A stretch of 64,000 bases of DNA from Antedon mediterranea (Eukaryota > Echinodermata > Crinoidea > Comatulida > Antedonidae): positions 21,362,101 through 21,426,100 of the forward strand of contig NC_092677.1 in NCBI RefSeq assembly GCF_964355755.1, given 5' to 3'. Below, one piece after another: positions 1-13,235 of the stretch (positions within the stretch are counted from its first letter, which is position 1; every line of letters starts with the position of its first letter). Under the pieces are notes generated by a model, which saw only the letters and a list, made by a program, of their open reading frames with translations, searched no databases and was not told the DNA's origin. The position numbers and the translations under genes are program-made.

Positions 1-120
1 AGAGTAATAAATAGCTTAATATCGTATTTAAAAACGTTTTAGACCATTTTGAGCATTTCGACAAAATTTTTTCAAACAAAACATCAAAGTGTACAGAATA
101 GCTTTAAATCGCATTTGGAG

Positions 121-206
121 ACGTTTTAGACCATTTTGTTCATTTCGATGAAACAAAAACACAAAAACATCAAATTGCACAAAATGGCTTAATATGATAT
201 GGGAAA
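121..206 (+). repeat. Rare monomer variant, GATGAAACAAAAACAC (86 bp)
   Basis: A type 3-like monomer in which the ACTTGGTTACAC stretch is replaced by ACAAAAACAC; it ends in ATATGATATGGGA. It is a low-copy landmark seen again near 5470, 8180, 15800, 18900, 29270, 32370, 52130, 54690, 56500, 57570 and 62330. It always precedes a GAACATTTCGTTAAAAG monomer (207-293 here). It identifies homologous positions between distant blocks. Confidence 0.8.
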
Positions 207-293
207 ACGTTTTAGACCATTTTGAACATTTCGTTAAAAGTTTTCACACAAAAACATCAAAGTCCACAAAATAGCTTAATATCGTATTTAAAA

Positions 294-380
294 ACGTTTT
301 AGACCATTTTGAGCATTTCGAAAAAACTTTTTCACACAAAACATCAAAGTGTACAAAATAGCTTCAAATCGCATTTGGAG
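294..380 (+). repeat. Type 1 monomer, example (87 bp)
   Basis: Representative of the subtype whose core is followed by GAGCATTTCGAAAAAAC. It holds TTTCGAAA (316-323) overlapping a dyad GAAAAAACTTTTTC (320-333) with 6-bp arms and a 2-base centre. It ends with GCTTCAAATCGCATTTGGAG. A common variant has CTTTTCCAC in place of CTTTTTCAC, which breaks the perfect dyad; that variant marks particular positions in the HORs. Confidence 0.85.
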
Positions 381-468
381 ACGTTTTAGACAATTTTGTG
401 ATTTTCGAAAAAACTTGTTAACATAAAAACACCAAAGTGCTCAGAATACCTTCAAATCGCATTTTGAG
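381..468 (+). repeat. Type 2 monomer, example (88 bp)
   Basis: Representative of the subtype with GTGATTTTCGAAAAAAC after the core. It carries two perfect palindromes, TTTTCGAAAA (402-411) and TGTTAACA (416-423, containing an HpaI site), then ACCAAAGTGCTCAGAATACC. Type 2 monomers usually occur in runs of two or three and supply the 88-bp spacing. This example has the GACAATTTT variant of the core. Confidence 0.85.
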
Positions 469-1258
469 ACGTTTTAGACCATTTTGTGATTTTCGAAAAA
501 ACTTGTTAACATAAAAACACCAAAGTGCTCAGAATACCTTCAAATCGCATTTGGAGACGTTTTAGACCATTTTGTGATTTTCGTAAAAACTTGTTAACAT
601 AAAAACACCAAAGTGCTTAGAAAAGTTTCAAATCGCATTTGGAGACGTTTTAGACCATTTTGTTCATTTCGATGAAACTTGGTTACACAAAAACATCAAA
701 TTGCACAAAATGGCTTAATATGGTATGGGAAAACGTTTTAGACCATTTTGAACATTTCGAGAAAACTTTTTCACACAAAACTTCAAAGTGTACAGAATAG
801 CTTCAAATCGCATTAGAAACCGTTTTAGACCATTTTGAGCATTTCGAAAAAACTTTTTCACACAAAACATCAAAGTTTACAAAATAGCTTCAAATCACAT
901 TTGGAGACGTTTTAGACCATTTTGTGATTTTCAAAAAAACTTGTTAACATAAAAACACCAAAGTGCTCAGGATACCTTCAAATCGCATTTTGAGACGTTT
1001 TAGACCATTTTGTGATTTTCGGAAAAACTTGTTAACATAAAAACACCAAAGTGCTCAGAATACCTTCAAATCGTATTTTGAGACGTTTTAGACAATTTTG
1101 TGATTTTCGAAAAAACTTGTTAACATAAAAACACCAAAGTGCTCAGAATACCTTCAAATCGTATTTTGAGACGTTTTAGACAATTTTGTGATTTTCGAAA
1201 AAACTTGTTAACATAAAAACACCAAAGTGCTTAGAAAAGCTTCAAATCGCATTTGGAG

Positions 1259-4200
1259 ACGTTTTAGACCATTTTGTGCATTTCGATGAAACTTGGTTAC
1301 ACAAAAACATCAAAGTGTACAGAATAGCTTCAAATCGCATTAGAAACCGTTTTAGACCATTTTGAGCATTTCGAAAAAACTTTTTCACACAAAACATCAA
1401 AGTGTACAAAATAGCTTCAAATCGCATTTGGAGACGTTTTAGACAATTTTGTGATTTTCGAAAAAACTTGTTTACATAAAAACACCAAAGTGCTCAGAAT
1501 AGCTTCCAATCGCATTTTGAGACGTTTTAGACCCTTTTGTGCATTTCGATGAAACTTGGTTACACAAAAACATCAAAGTGCTTAAAATCACAGTAGAAAC
1601 CGTTTTAGACCATTTTGAGCATTTCGTTAAAATTTTTCACAGAAAAACATCAAAGAGCAAAAAATAGCTTAATATCGTATTTAAAAACGTTTTAGACCAT
1701 TTTGAGCATTTCGACAAAACTTTTTCACACAAAACATCAAAGTGTACAGATAAGCTTCAAATCGCATTTGGAGACGTTTTAAACCATTTTGAGCATTTCG
1801 ATAAAATTTTACACACAAAAACATCAAAGTGCACAAAATAGCTTAATATGGTATTTAAAAACGTTTTAGACCATTTTGAGCATTTCAACAAAACTTTTTC
1901 TCACAAAACATCAAAGTGTACAGAATAGCTTCAAATCGCATTTGGAGACGTTTTAGACCATTTTGTGCATTTCGATGAAACTTGGTTACACAAAAACATC
2001 AAAGTGCTTAAATTCACATTTTGAGAATTTCGTTAAAACTTTTCACACAAAATAGCTTAATATCGTATTTAAAAACGTTTTAGACCATTTTGAGAATTTC
2101 GAAAAAACTTTTTCACACAAAACATCAAAGTTTACAAAATAGCTTCAAATCGCATTTGGAGACGTTTTAGACCATTTTGTGATTTTCGAAAAAACTTGTT
2201 AACATAAAAACACCAAAGTGCTCAGAATACCTTCAAATCGCATTTGGAGACGTTTTAGACCATTTTGTGATTTTCGAAAAAACTTGTTAACATAAAAACA
2301 CCAAAGTGCTTAGAAAAGCTTCAAATCGCATTTGGAGACGTTTTAGACCATTTTTTGCATTTCGATGAAACTTGGTTACACAAAAACATCAAAGTGCTTA
2401 AAATCACATTTTGAGCATTTCGTTAAAACTTTTCACACAAAAACATCAAAGTCCACAAAATAGCTTAATATCGTATTTAAAAACGTTTTAGACCATTTTG
2501 AGCATTTCGAAAAAACTTTTCCACACAAAACATCAAAGTTTACAAAATAGCTTCAAATCGCATTTGGAGACGTTTTAGACCATTTTGTGATTTTCGAAAA
2601 AACTTGTTAACATAAAAACACCAAAGTGCTCAGAATACCTTCAAATCGTGTTTTGAGACGTTTTAGACCATTTTGTAATTTTCGAAAAAACTTGTTAACA
2701 TAAAAACACCAAAGTGCTCAGAAAACCTTCACATCGCATTTTGAGACGTTTTAGACCATTTTGTGATTTTCGAAAAAACTTGTTAACATAAAAACACCAA
2801 AGTGCTTAGAAAAGCTTGAAATCGCATTTGGAGACGTTTTAGACCATTTTGTGCATTTCGATGAAACTTGGTTACACAAAAACATCAAAGTGCTTAAAAT
2901 CACATTAGAAACCGTTTTAGACCATTTTGAGCATTTCGTTAAAACTTTTCACACAAAAACATCAAAGTCCACAAAATAGCTTAATATCGTATTTAAAAAC
3001 GTTTTAGACCATTTTGAGCATTTCGAAAAAACTTTTCCACACAAAACATCAAAGTTTACAAAATAGCTTCAAATCGCATTTGGAGACGTTTTAGACCATT
3101 TTGTGATTTTCGAAAAAACTTGTTAACATAAAAACACCAAAGTGCTCAGAATACCTTCAAATCGTATTTTGAGACGTTTTAGACAATTTTGTGATTTTCG
3201 AAAAAACTTGTTAACATAAAAACACCAAAGTGCTTAGAAAAGCTTCATATCGCATTTGGAGACGTTTTAGACCATTTTGTGCATTTCGATGAAACTTGGT
3301 TACACAAAAACATCAAAGTGCTTAAAATCACTTTTTGAGCATTTCGTTAAAACTTTTCACACAAAAACATCAAAGAGCAAAAAATAGCTTAATATCGTAT
3401 TTAAAAACGTTTTAGACCATTTTGAGCATTTCGACAAAACTTTTTCACACAAAACATCAAAGTGTACAAAATAGCTTCAAATCGCATTTGGAGACGTTTT
3501 AGACAATTTTGTGATTTTCGAAAAAACTTGTTTACATAAAAACACCAAAGTGCTAAGAATAGCTTCCAATCGCATTTGGAGACGTTTTAGACCCTTTTGT
3601 GCATTTCGATGAAACTTGGTTACACAAAAACATCAAAGTGCTTAAAATCACATTAGAAACCGTTTTAGAACATTTTGAGCATTTCGTTAAAATTTTTCAC
3701 AGAAAAACATCAAAGAGCAAAAAATAGCTTAATATCGTATTTAAAAACGTTTTAGACCATTTTGAGCATTTCGACAAAACTTTTTCACACAAAACAACAA
3801 AGTGTACAGAATAGCTCCAAATCGCATTTGGAGACGTTTTAACCCATTTTGAGCATTTCGATAAAATTTTACACACAAAAACATCAAAGTGCACAAAATA
3901 GCTTAATATGGTATTTAAAAACGTTTTAGACCATTTTGAGCATTTCAACAAAACTTTTTCTCACAAAACATCAAAGTGTACAGAATAGCTTCAAATCGCA
4001 TTTGGAGACGTTTTAGACCATTTTGTGCATTTCGATGAAACTTGGTTACACAAAAACATCAAAGTGCTTAAAATCACATTTTGAGCATTTCGTTAAAACT
4101 TTTCACACAAAAACATCAAGGTCCACAAAATAGCTTAATATCGTATTTAAAAACGTTATAGACCATTTTGAGCATTTCGAAAAAACTTTTCCACACAAAA

Positions 4201-7200
4201 CATCAAAGTTTACAAAATAGCTTCAAATCGCATTTGGAGACGTTTTAGACCATTTTGTGATTTTCGAAAAAACTTGTTAACATAAAAACACCAAAGTGCT
4301 CAGAATACCTTCAAATCGCATTTGGAGACGTTTTAGACCCTTTTGTGCATTTCGATGAAACTTGGTTACACAAAAACATCAAAGTGCTTAAAATCACATT
4401 AGAAACCGTTTTAGACCATTTTGAGCATTTCGTTAAAATTTTTCACAGAAAAACATCAAAGAGCAAAAAATAGCTTAATATCGTATTTAAAAACGTTTTA
4501 GACCATTTTGAGCATTTCGACAAAACTTTTTCACACAAAACATCAAAGTGTACAGAATAGCTTCAAATCGCATTTGGAGACGTTTTAACCCATTTTGAGC
4601 ATTTCGATAAAATTTTACACACAAAAACATCAAAGTGCACAAAATAGCTTAATATGGTATTTAAAAACGTTTTAGACCATTTTGAGCATTTCAACAAAAC
4701 TTTTTCTCACAAAACATCAAAGTGTACAGAATAGCTTCAAATCGCATTTGGAGACATTTTAGACCATTTTGTGCATTTCGATGAAACTTGGTTACAAAAA
4801 AACATCAAAGTGCTTAAAATCACATTTTGAGCATTTCGTTAAAACTTTTCACACAAAAACATCAAAGTCCACAAAATAGCTTAATATCGTATTTAAAAAC
4901 GTTTTAGACCATTTTGAGCATTTCGAAAAAACTTTTCCACACAAAACATCAAAGTTTACAAAATAGCTTCAAATCGCATTTGGAGACGTTTTAGACCATT
5001 TTGTGATTTTCGAAAAAAACTTGTTAACATAAAAACACCAAAGTGCTCAGAATACCTTCAAATCGTGTTTTGAGACGTTTTAGACCATTTTGTAATTTTC
5101 GAAAAAACTTGTTAACATAAAAACACCAAAGTGCTCAGAATACCTTCACATCGCATTTTGAGACGTTTTAGACCATTTTGTGATTTTCGAAAAAACTTGT
5201 TAACATAAAAACACCAAAGTGCTTAGAAAAGCTTGAAATCGCATTTGGAGACGTTTTAGACCATTTTGTGAATTTCGATGAAACTTGGTTAAAGTGCTTA
5301 AAATCACATTTTGAGCATTTCGTTAAAACTTTTCACACAAAAACATCAAAGAGTAAAAAATAGCTTAATATCGTATTTAAAAACGTTTTAGACCATTTTG
5401 AGCATTTCGACAAAATTTTTTCACACAAAACATCAAAGTGTACAGAATAGCTTTAAATCGCATTTGGAGACGTTTTAGACCATTTTGTTCATTTCGATGA
5501 AACAAAAACACAAAAACATCAAATTGCACAAAATGGCTTAATATGATATGGGAAAACGTTTTAGACCATTTTGAACATTTCGTTAAAAGTTTTCACAAAA
5601 AAACATCAAAGTCCACAAAATAGCTTAATATCGTATTTAAAAACGTTTTAGACCATTTTGAGCATTTCGAAAAAACTTTTTCACACAAAACATCAAAGTT
5701 TACAAAATAGCTTCAAATCGCATTTGGAGACGTTTTAGACCATTTTGTGATTTTCGAAAAAACTTGTTAACATAAAAACACCAAAGTGCTCAGAATACCT
5801 TCAAATCGCATTTTGAGACGTTTTAGACCATTTTGTGATTTTCGAAAAAACTTGTTAACATAAAAACACCAAAGTGCTCAGAATACCTTCAAATCGTGTT
5901 TTGAGACGTTTTAGACCATTTTGTGATTTTGGAAAAACTTGTTAACATAAAAACACCAAAGTGCTCAGAATACCTTCAAATCGCATTTGGAGACGTTTTA
6001 GACCATTTTGTGATTTTCGAAAAAACTTGTTAACATAAAAACACCAAAGTGCTCAGAAAAGCTTCAAATCGCAATTGGAGACGTTTTAAACCATTTTGTT
6101 CATTTCGATGAAACTTGGTTACACAAAAACATCAAATTGCACAAAATGGCTTTATATTGTATGGGAAAACGTTTTAGACCATTTTGAACATTTCGAGAAA
6201 ACTTTTTCACACAAAACTTCAAAGTGTACAGAATAGCTTCAAATCGCATTAGAAACCGTTTTAGACCATTTTGAGCATTTCGAAAAAACTTTTTCACACA
6301 AAACATCAAAGTTTACAAAATAGCTTCAAATCGCATTTGGAGACGTTTTAGACCATTTTGTGATTTTCGAAAAAACTTGTTAACATAAAAACACCAAAGT
6401 GCTCAGAATACCTTCAAATCGCATTTTGAGACGTTTTAGACCATTTTGTGATTTTCGAAAAAACTTGTTAACATAAAAATACCAAAGTGCTCAGAATACC
6501 TTCAAATCGTGTTTTAAGACGTTTTAGACCATTTTGTGATTTTCGAAAAAACTTGTTAACATAAAAACACCAAAGTGCTCAGAATACCTTCAAATCGCAT
6601 TTGGAGACGTTTTAGACCATTTTGTGATTTTCGAAAAAACTTGTTAACATAAAAACACCAAAGTGCTCAGAAAAGCTTCAAATCGCATTTGGAGACGTTT
6701 TAAACCATTTTGTTCATTTCGATGAAACTTGGTTACACAAAAATATCAAAGAGCACAAAAGTATTTAAAAACGTTTTAGACCATTTTGAGCATTCCGACA
6801 AAACTTTTTCACACAAAACATCAAAGTGTACAGAATAGCTTTAAATCGCATTTGGAGACGTTTTTGACCATTTTTTAGTTTTCGAAAAAACTTGTTAACA
6901 TAAAAACACAAAAGAGCTTCAAATCGCATTTGGAGACGTTTTAGACCCTTTTGTGCATTTCGATGAAACTTGGTTACACAAAAACATCAAAGTGCTTAAA
7001 ATCACATTAGAAACCGTTTTAGACCATTTTGAGCATTTCGTTAAAACTTTTCACACAAAAACATCAAAGTCCACAAAATAGCTTAATATCGTATTCAAAA
7101 ACGTTTTAGACCATTTTGAGCATTTCGAAAAAACTTTTCCACACGAAACATCAAAGTTTACAAAATAGGTTCAAATCGCATTTGGAGACGTTTTAGACCA

Positions 7201-9230
7201 TTTTGTGATTTTCGAAAAAACTTGATAACATAAAAACACCAAAGTGCTCAGAATACCTTCAAATCGTGTTTTGAGACGTTTTAGACCATTTTGTAATTTT
7301 CGAAAAAACTTGTTAACATAAAAACACCAAAGTGCTCAGAATACCTTCACATCGAATTTTGAGACGTTTTAGACCATTTTGTGATTTTCGAAAAAACTTG
7401 TTAACATAAAAACACCAAAGTGCTTAGAAAAGCTTGAAATCGCATTTGGAGACGTTTTAGACCATTTTGTGCATTTCGATGAAACTTGGTTACACAAAAA
7501 CATCAAAGTGCTTAAAATCACATTTTGAGCATTTCGTTAAAACTTTTCACACAAAAACATCAAAGTCCACAAAATAGCTTAATATCGTATTTAAAAACGT
7601 TTTAGACCATTTTGAGCATTTCGAAAAAACTTTTCCACAGAAAACATCAAAGTTTACAAAATAGCTTCAAATCGCATTTGGAGACGTTTTAGACCATTTT
7701 GTGATTTTCGAAAAAACTTGTTAACATAAAAACACCAAAGTGCTCAGAATACCTTCAAATCGTGTTTTGAGACGTTTTAGACCATTTTGTAATTTTCGAA
7801 AAAACTTGTTAACATAAAAACACCAAAGTGCTCAGAATACCTTCACATCGCATTTTGAGACGTTTTAGACCATTTTGTGATTTTCGAAAAAACTTGTTAA
7901 CATAAAAACACCAAAGTACTTAGAAAAGCTTGAAATCGCATTTGGAGACGTTTTAGACCATTTTGTGCATTTCGATGAAACTTGGTTACACAAAAACATC
8001 AAAGTGCTTAAAATCACATTTTGAGCATTTCGTTAAAACTTTTCACACAAAAACATCAAAGAGTAATAAATAGCTCAATATCGTATTTAAAAACGTTTTA
8101 GACCATTTTGAGCATTTCGACAAAATTTTTTCAAACAAAACATTAAAGTGTACAGAATAGCTTTAAATCGCATTTGGAGACGTTTTAGACCATTTTGTTC
8201 ATTTCGATGAAACAAAAACACAAAAACATCAAATTGCACAAAATGGCTTAATATGATATGGGAAAACGTTTTAGACCATTTTGAACATTTCGTTAAAAGT
8301 TTTCACACAAAAATATCAAAGTCCACAAAATAGCTTAATATCGTATTTAAAAACGTTTTAGACCATTTTGAGCATTTCGAAAAAACTTTTTCACACAAAA
8401 CATCAAAGTTTACAAAATAGCTTCAAATCGCATTTGGAGACGTTTTAGACCATTTTGTGATTTTCGAAAAAACTTGTTAACATAAAAACACCAAAGTGCT
8501 CAGAATACCTTCAAATCGCATTTTGAGACGTTTTAGACCATTTTGTGATTTTCGAAAAAACTTGTTAACATAAAAACACCAAAGTGCTCAGAATACCTTC
8601 AAATCGCATTTGGAGACGTTTTAGACCATTTTGTGATTTTCGTAAAAACTTGTTAACATAAAAACACCAAAGTGCTTAGAAAAGTTTCAAATCGCATTTG
8701 GAGACGTTTTAGACCATTTTGTTCATTTCGATGAAACTTGGTTACACAAAAACATCAAATTGCACAAAATGGCTTAATATGGTATGGGAAAACGTTTTAG
8801 ACCATTTTGAACATTTCGAGAAAACTTTTTCACACAAAACTTCAAAGTGTACAGAATAGCTTCAAATCGCATTAGAAACCGTTTTAGACCATTTTGAGCA
8901 TTTCGAAAAAACTTTTTCACACAAAACATCAAAGTTTACAAAATAGCTTCAAATCACATTTGGAGACGTTTTAGACCATTTTGTGATTTTCAAAAAAACT
9001 TGTTAACATAAAAACACCAAAGTGCTCAGGATACCTTCAAATCGCATTTTGAGACGTTTTAGACCATTTTGTGATTTTCGGAAAAACTTGTTAACATAAA
9101 AACACCAAAGTGCTCAGAATACCTTCAAATCGTATTTTGAGACGTTTTAGACAATTTTGTGATTTTCGAAAAAACTTGTTAACATAAAAACACCAAAGTG
9201 CTTAGAAAAGCTTAAAAAACGCATTTGGAG
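1259..9230 (+). repeat. Left-flank super-unit, diverged (7,972 bp)
   Basis: It starts at the same landmark that opens each super-unit: a type 3 monomer followed by GTGTACAGAATAGC and CATTAGAAACC. The next such landmark is 9231. Within it, about 2400-4300 matches 12040-13940 at offset 9637 until three monomers (264 bp) are missing near 4320. About 3270-6000 matches 60125-62855 at offset 56855. Private changes include 4158 T>A and 4756 G>A, both shared only with the right end, and a deletion near 2057 that joins CTTTTCACAC directly to AAAATAGC. Confidence 0.7.
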
Positions 9231-11175
9231 ACGTTTTAGACCATTTTGTGCATTTCGATGAAACTTGGTTACACAAAAACATCAAAGTGTACAGAATAGC
9301 TTCAAATCGCATTAGAAACCGTTTTAGACCATTTTGAGCATTTCGAAAAAACTTTTTCACACAAAACATCAAAGTGTACAAAATAGCTTCAAATCGCATT
9401 TGGAGACGTTTTAGACAATTTTGTGATTTTCGAAAAAACTTGTTTACATAAAAACACCAAAGTGCTCAGAATAGCTTCCAATCGCATTTTGAGACGTTTT
9501 AGACCCTTTTGTGCATTTCGATGAAACTTGGTTACACAAAAACATCAAAGTGCTTAAAATCACAGTAGAAACCGTTTTAGACCATTTTGAGCATTTCGTT
9601 AAAATTTTTCACAGAAAAACATCAAAGAGCAAAAAATAGCTTAATATCGTATTTAAAAACGTTTTAGACCATTTTGAGCATTTCGACAAAACTTTTTCAC
9701 ACAAAACATCAAAGTGTACAGATAAGCTTCAAATCGCATTTGGAGACGTTTTAAACCATTTTGAGCATTTCGATAAAATTTTACACACAAAAACATCAAA
9801 GTGCACAAAATAGCTTAATATGGTATTTAAAAACGTTTTAGACCATTTTGAGCATTTCAACAAAACTTTTTCTCACAAAACATCAAGGTGTACAGAATAG
9901 CTTCAAATCGCATTTGGAGACGTTTTAGACCATTTTGTGCATTTCGATGAAACTTGGTTATACAAAAACATCAAAGTGCTTAAATTCACATTTTGAGCAT
10001 TTCGTTAAAACTTTTCACACAAAAACATCAAAGTCCACAAAATAGCTTAATATCGTATTTAAAAACGTTTTAGACCATTTTGAGAATTTCGAAAAAACTT
10101 TTTCACACAAAACATCAAAGTTTACAAAATAGCTTCAAATCGCATTTGGAGACGTTTTAGACCATTTTGTGATTTTCGAAAAAACTTGTTAACATAAAAA
10201 CACCAAAGTGCTTAGAAAAGCTTCAAATCGCATTTGGAGACGTTTTAGACCATTTTTTGCATTTCGATGAAACTTGGTTACAAAAAAACATCAAAGTGCT
10301 TAAAATCACATTTTGAGCATTTCGTTAAAACTTTTCACACAAAAACATCAAAGTCCACAAAATAGCTTAATATCGTATTTAAAAACGTTTTAGACCATTT
10401 TGAGCATTTCGAAAAAACTTTTCCACAAAAAACATCAAAGTTTACAAAATAGCTTCAAATCGCATTTGGAGACGTTTTAGACCATTTTGTGATTTTCGAA
10501 AAAACTTGTTAACATAAAAATACCAAAGTGCTCAGAATACCTTCAAATCGTGTTTTGAGACGTTTTAGACCATTTTGTGATTTTCGAAAAAACTTAACAT
10601 AAAAACACCAAAGTGCTCAGAATACCTTCAAATCGCATTTGGAGACGTTTTAGACCATTTTGTGATTTTGGAAAAAACTTGTTAACATAAAAACACCAAA
10701 GTGCTTAGAAAAGCTTCAAATCGCATTTGGAGACGTTTTAGACCCTTTTGTGCATTTCGATGAAACTTGGTTACACAAAAACATCAAAGTGCTTAAAATC
10801 ACAGTAGAAACCGTTTTAGACCATTTTGAGCATTTCGTTAAAATTTTTCACAGAAAAACATCAAAGAGCAAAAAATAGCTTAATATCGTATTTAAAAACG
10901 TTTTAGACCATTTTGAGCATTTCGACAAAACTTTTTCACACAAAACATCAAAGTGTACAGATAAGCTTCAAATCGCATTTGGAGACGTTTTAAACCATTT
11001 TGAGCATTTCGATAAAATTTTACACACAAAAACATCAAAGTGCACAAAATAGCTTAATATGGTATTTAAAAACGTTTTAGACCATTTTGAGCATTTCAAC
11101 AAAACTTTTTCTCACAAAACATCAAAGTGTACAGAATAGCTTCAAATCGCATTTGGAGACGTTTTAGACCATTTT

Positions 11176-13235
11176 GTGCATTTCGATGAAACTTGGTTAC
11201 ACAAAAACATCAAAGTGCTTAAAATCACATTTTGAGCATTTCGTTAAAACTTTTCACACAAAAACATCAAAGTCCACAAAATAGCTTAATATCTTATTTA
11301 AAAACGTTTTAGACCATTTTGAGCATTTCGAAAAAACTTTTTCACACAAAACATCAAAGTTTACAAAATAGCTTCAAATCGCATTTGGAGACGTTTTAGA
11401 CCATTTTGTGATTTTCGAAAAAACTTGTTAACATAAAAACACCAAAGTGCTCAGAATACCTTCAAATCGCATTTGGAGACGTTTTAGACCATTTTGTGAT
11501 TTTCGAAAAAACTTGTTAACATAAAAACACCAAAGTGCTTAGAAAAGCTTCAAATCGCATTTGGAGACGTTTTAGACCATTTTTTGCATTTCGATGAAAC
11601 TTGGTTACACAAAAACATCAAAGTGCTTAAAATCACATTTTGAGCATTTCGTTAAAACTTTTCACACAAAAACATCAAAGTCCACAAAATAGCTTAATAT
11701 CGTATTTAAAAACGTTTTAGACCATTTTGAGCATTTCGAAAAAACTTTTCCACACAAAACATCAAAGTTTACAAAATAGCTTCAAATCGCATTTGGAGAC
11801 GTTTTAGACCATTTTGTGATTTTCGAAAAAACTTGTTAACATAAAAACACCAAAGTGCTCAGAATACCTTCAAATCGCATTTGGAGACGTTTTAGACCAT
11901 TTTGTGATTTTCGAAAAAACTTGTTAACATAAAAACACCAAAGTGCTTAGAAAAGCTTCAAATCGCATTTGGAGACGTTTTAGACCATTTTTTGCATTTC
12001 GATGAAACTTGGTTACACAAAAACATCAAAGTGCTTAAAATCACATTTTGAGCATTTCGTTAAAACTTTTCACACAAAAACATCAAAGTCCACAAAATAG
12101 CTTAATATCGTATTTAAAAACGTTTTAGACCATTTTGAGCATTTCGAAAAAACTTTTCCACACAAAACATCAAAGTTTACAAAATAGCTTCAAATCGCAT
12201 TTGGAGACGTTTTAGACCATTTTGTGATTTTCGAAAAAACTTGTTAACATAAAAACACCAAAGTGCTCAGAATACCTTCAAATCGTGTTTTGAGACGTTT
12301 TAGACCATTTTGTAATTTTCGAAAAAACTTGTTAACATAAAAACACCAAAGTGCTCAGAATACCTTCACATCGCATTTTGAGACGTTTTAGACCATTTTG
12401 TGATTTTCGAAAAAACTTGTTAACATAAAAACACCAAAGTGCTTAGAAAAGCTTGAAATCGCATTTGGAGACGTTTTAGACCATTTTGTGCATTTCGATG
12501 AAACTTGGTTACACAAAAACATCAAAGTGCTTAAAATCACATTAGAAACCGTTTTAGACCATTTTGAGCATTTCGTTAAAACTTTTCACACAAAAACATC
12601 AAAGTCCACAAAATAGCTTAATATCGTATTTAAAAACGTTTTAGACCATTTTGAGCATTTCGAAAAAACTTTTCCACACAAAACATCAAAGTTTACAAAA
12701 TAGCTTCAAATCGCATTTGGAGACGTTTTAGACCATTTTGTGATTTTCGAAAAAACTTGTTAACATAAAAACACCAAAGTGCTCAGAATACCTTCAAATC
12801 GTATTTTGAGACGTTTTAGACAATTTTGTGATTTTCAAAAAAACTTGTTAACATAAAAACACCAAAGTGCTTAGAAAAGCTTCATATCGCATTTGGAGAC
12901 GTTTTAGACCATTTTGTGCATTTCGATGAAACTTGGTTACACAAAAACATCAAAGTGCTTAAAATCACATTTTGAGCATTTCGTTAAAACTTTTCACACA
13001 AAAACATCAAAGAGCAAAAAATAGCTTAATATCGTATTTAAAAACGTTTTAGACCATTTTGAGAATTTCGACAAAACTTTTTCACACAAAACATCAAAGT
13101 GTACAAAATAGCTTCAAATCGCATTTGGAGACGTTTTAGACAATTTTGTGATTTTCGAAAAAACTTGTTTACATAAAAACACCAAAGTGCTAAGAATAGC
13201 TTCCAATCGCATTTGGAGACGTTTTAGACCCTTTT
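11176..13235 (+). repeat. 2,060-bp HOR, single copy in super-unit 1
   Basis: It aligns to 24639-26698 (offset 13,463) and to the triplicated copies. It starts after the core of a type 3 monomer and ends at the GACCCTTTT core variant. It differs from the triplicated copies by GAGAATTTCGAC near 13060 (GAGCATTTCGAC in those). Confidence 0.8.

Larger units (their letters stand above)
1..1258 (+). repeat. Left-edge block, homologous to 8060-9230
   Basis: The landmark AGAGTAATAAATAGC at 1 recurs at 8060 and the offset of 8059 holds at later landmarks such as the core start at 645 (8704). An extra 88-bp type 2 monomer near 1081-1168 is absent from the other copy. Other copies of this landmark are at 15671, 18779, 29134, 32242 and 57444. 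The start of the block is cut by the window edge. Confidence 0.75.

Noticed and set aside
32-52. AAAACGTTTTAG as an origin or terminator-like hairpin
   Set aside because: The AAAACGTTTT palindrome follows from monomers ending in AAAA meeting the core CGTTTT. Other monomers end in GGAG and lack it, so it is not a conserved functional hairpin.
416-423. TGTTAACA as a transcription-factor or promoter site
   Set aside because: It recurs in nearly all type 2 monomers with no gene nearby; it is a part of the repeat, so a promoter role has no support.
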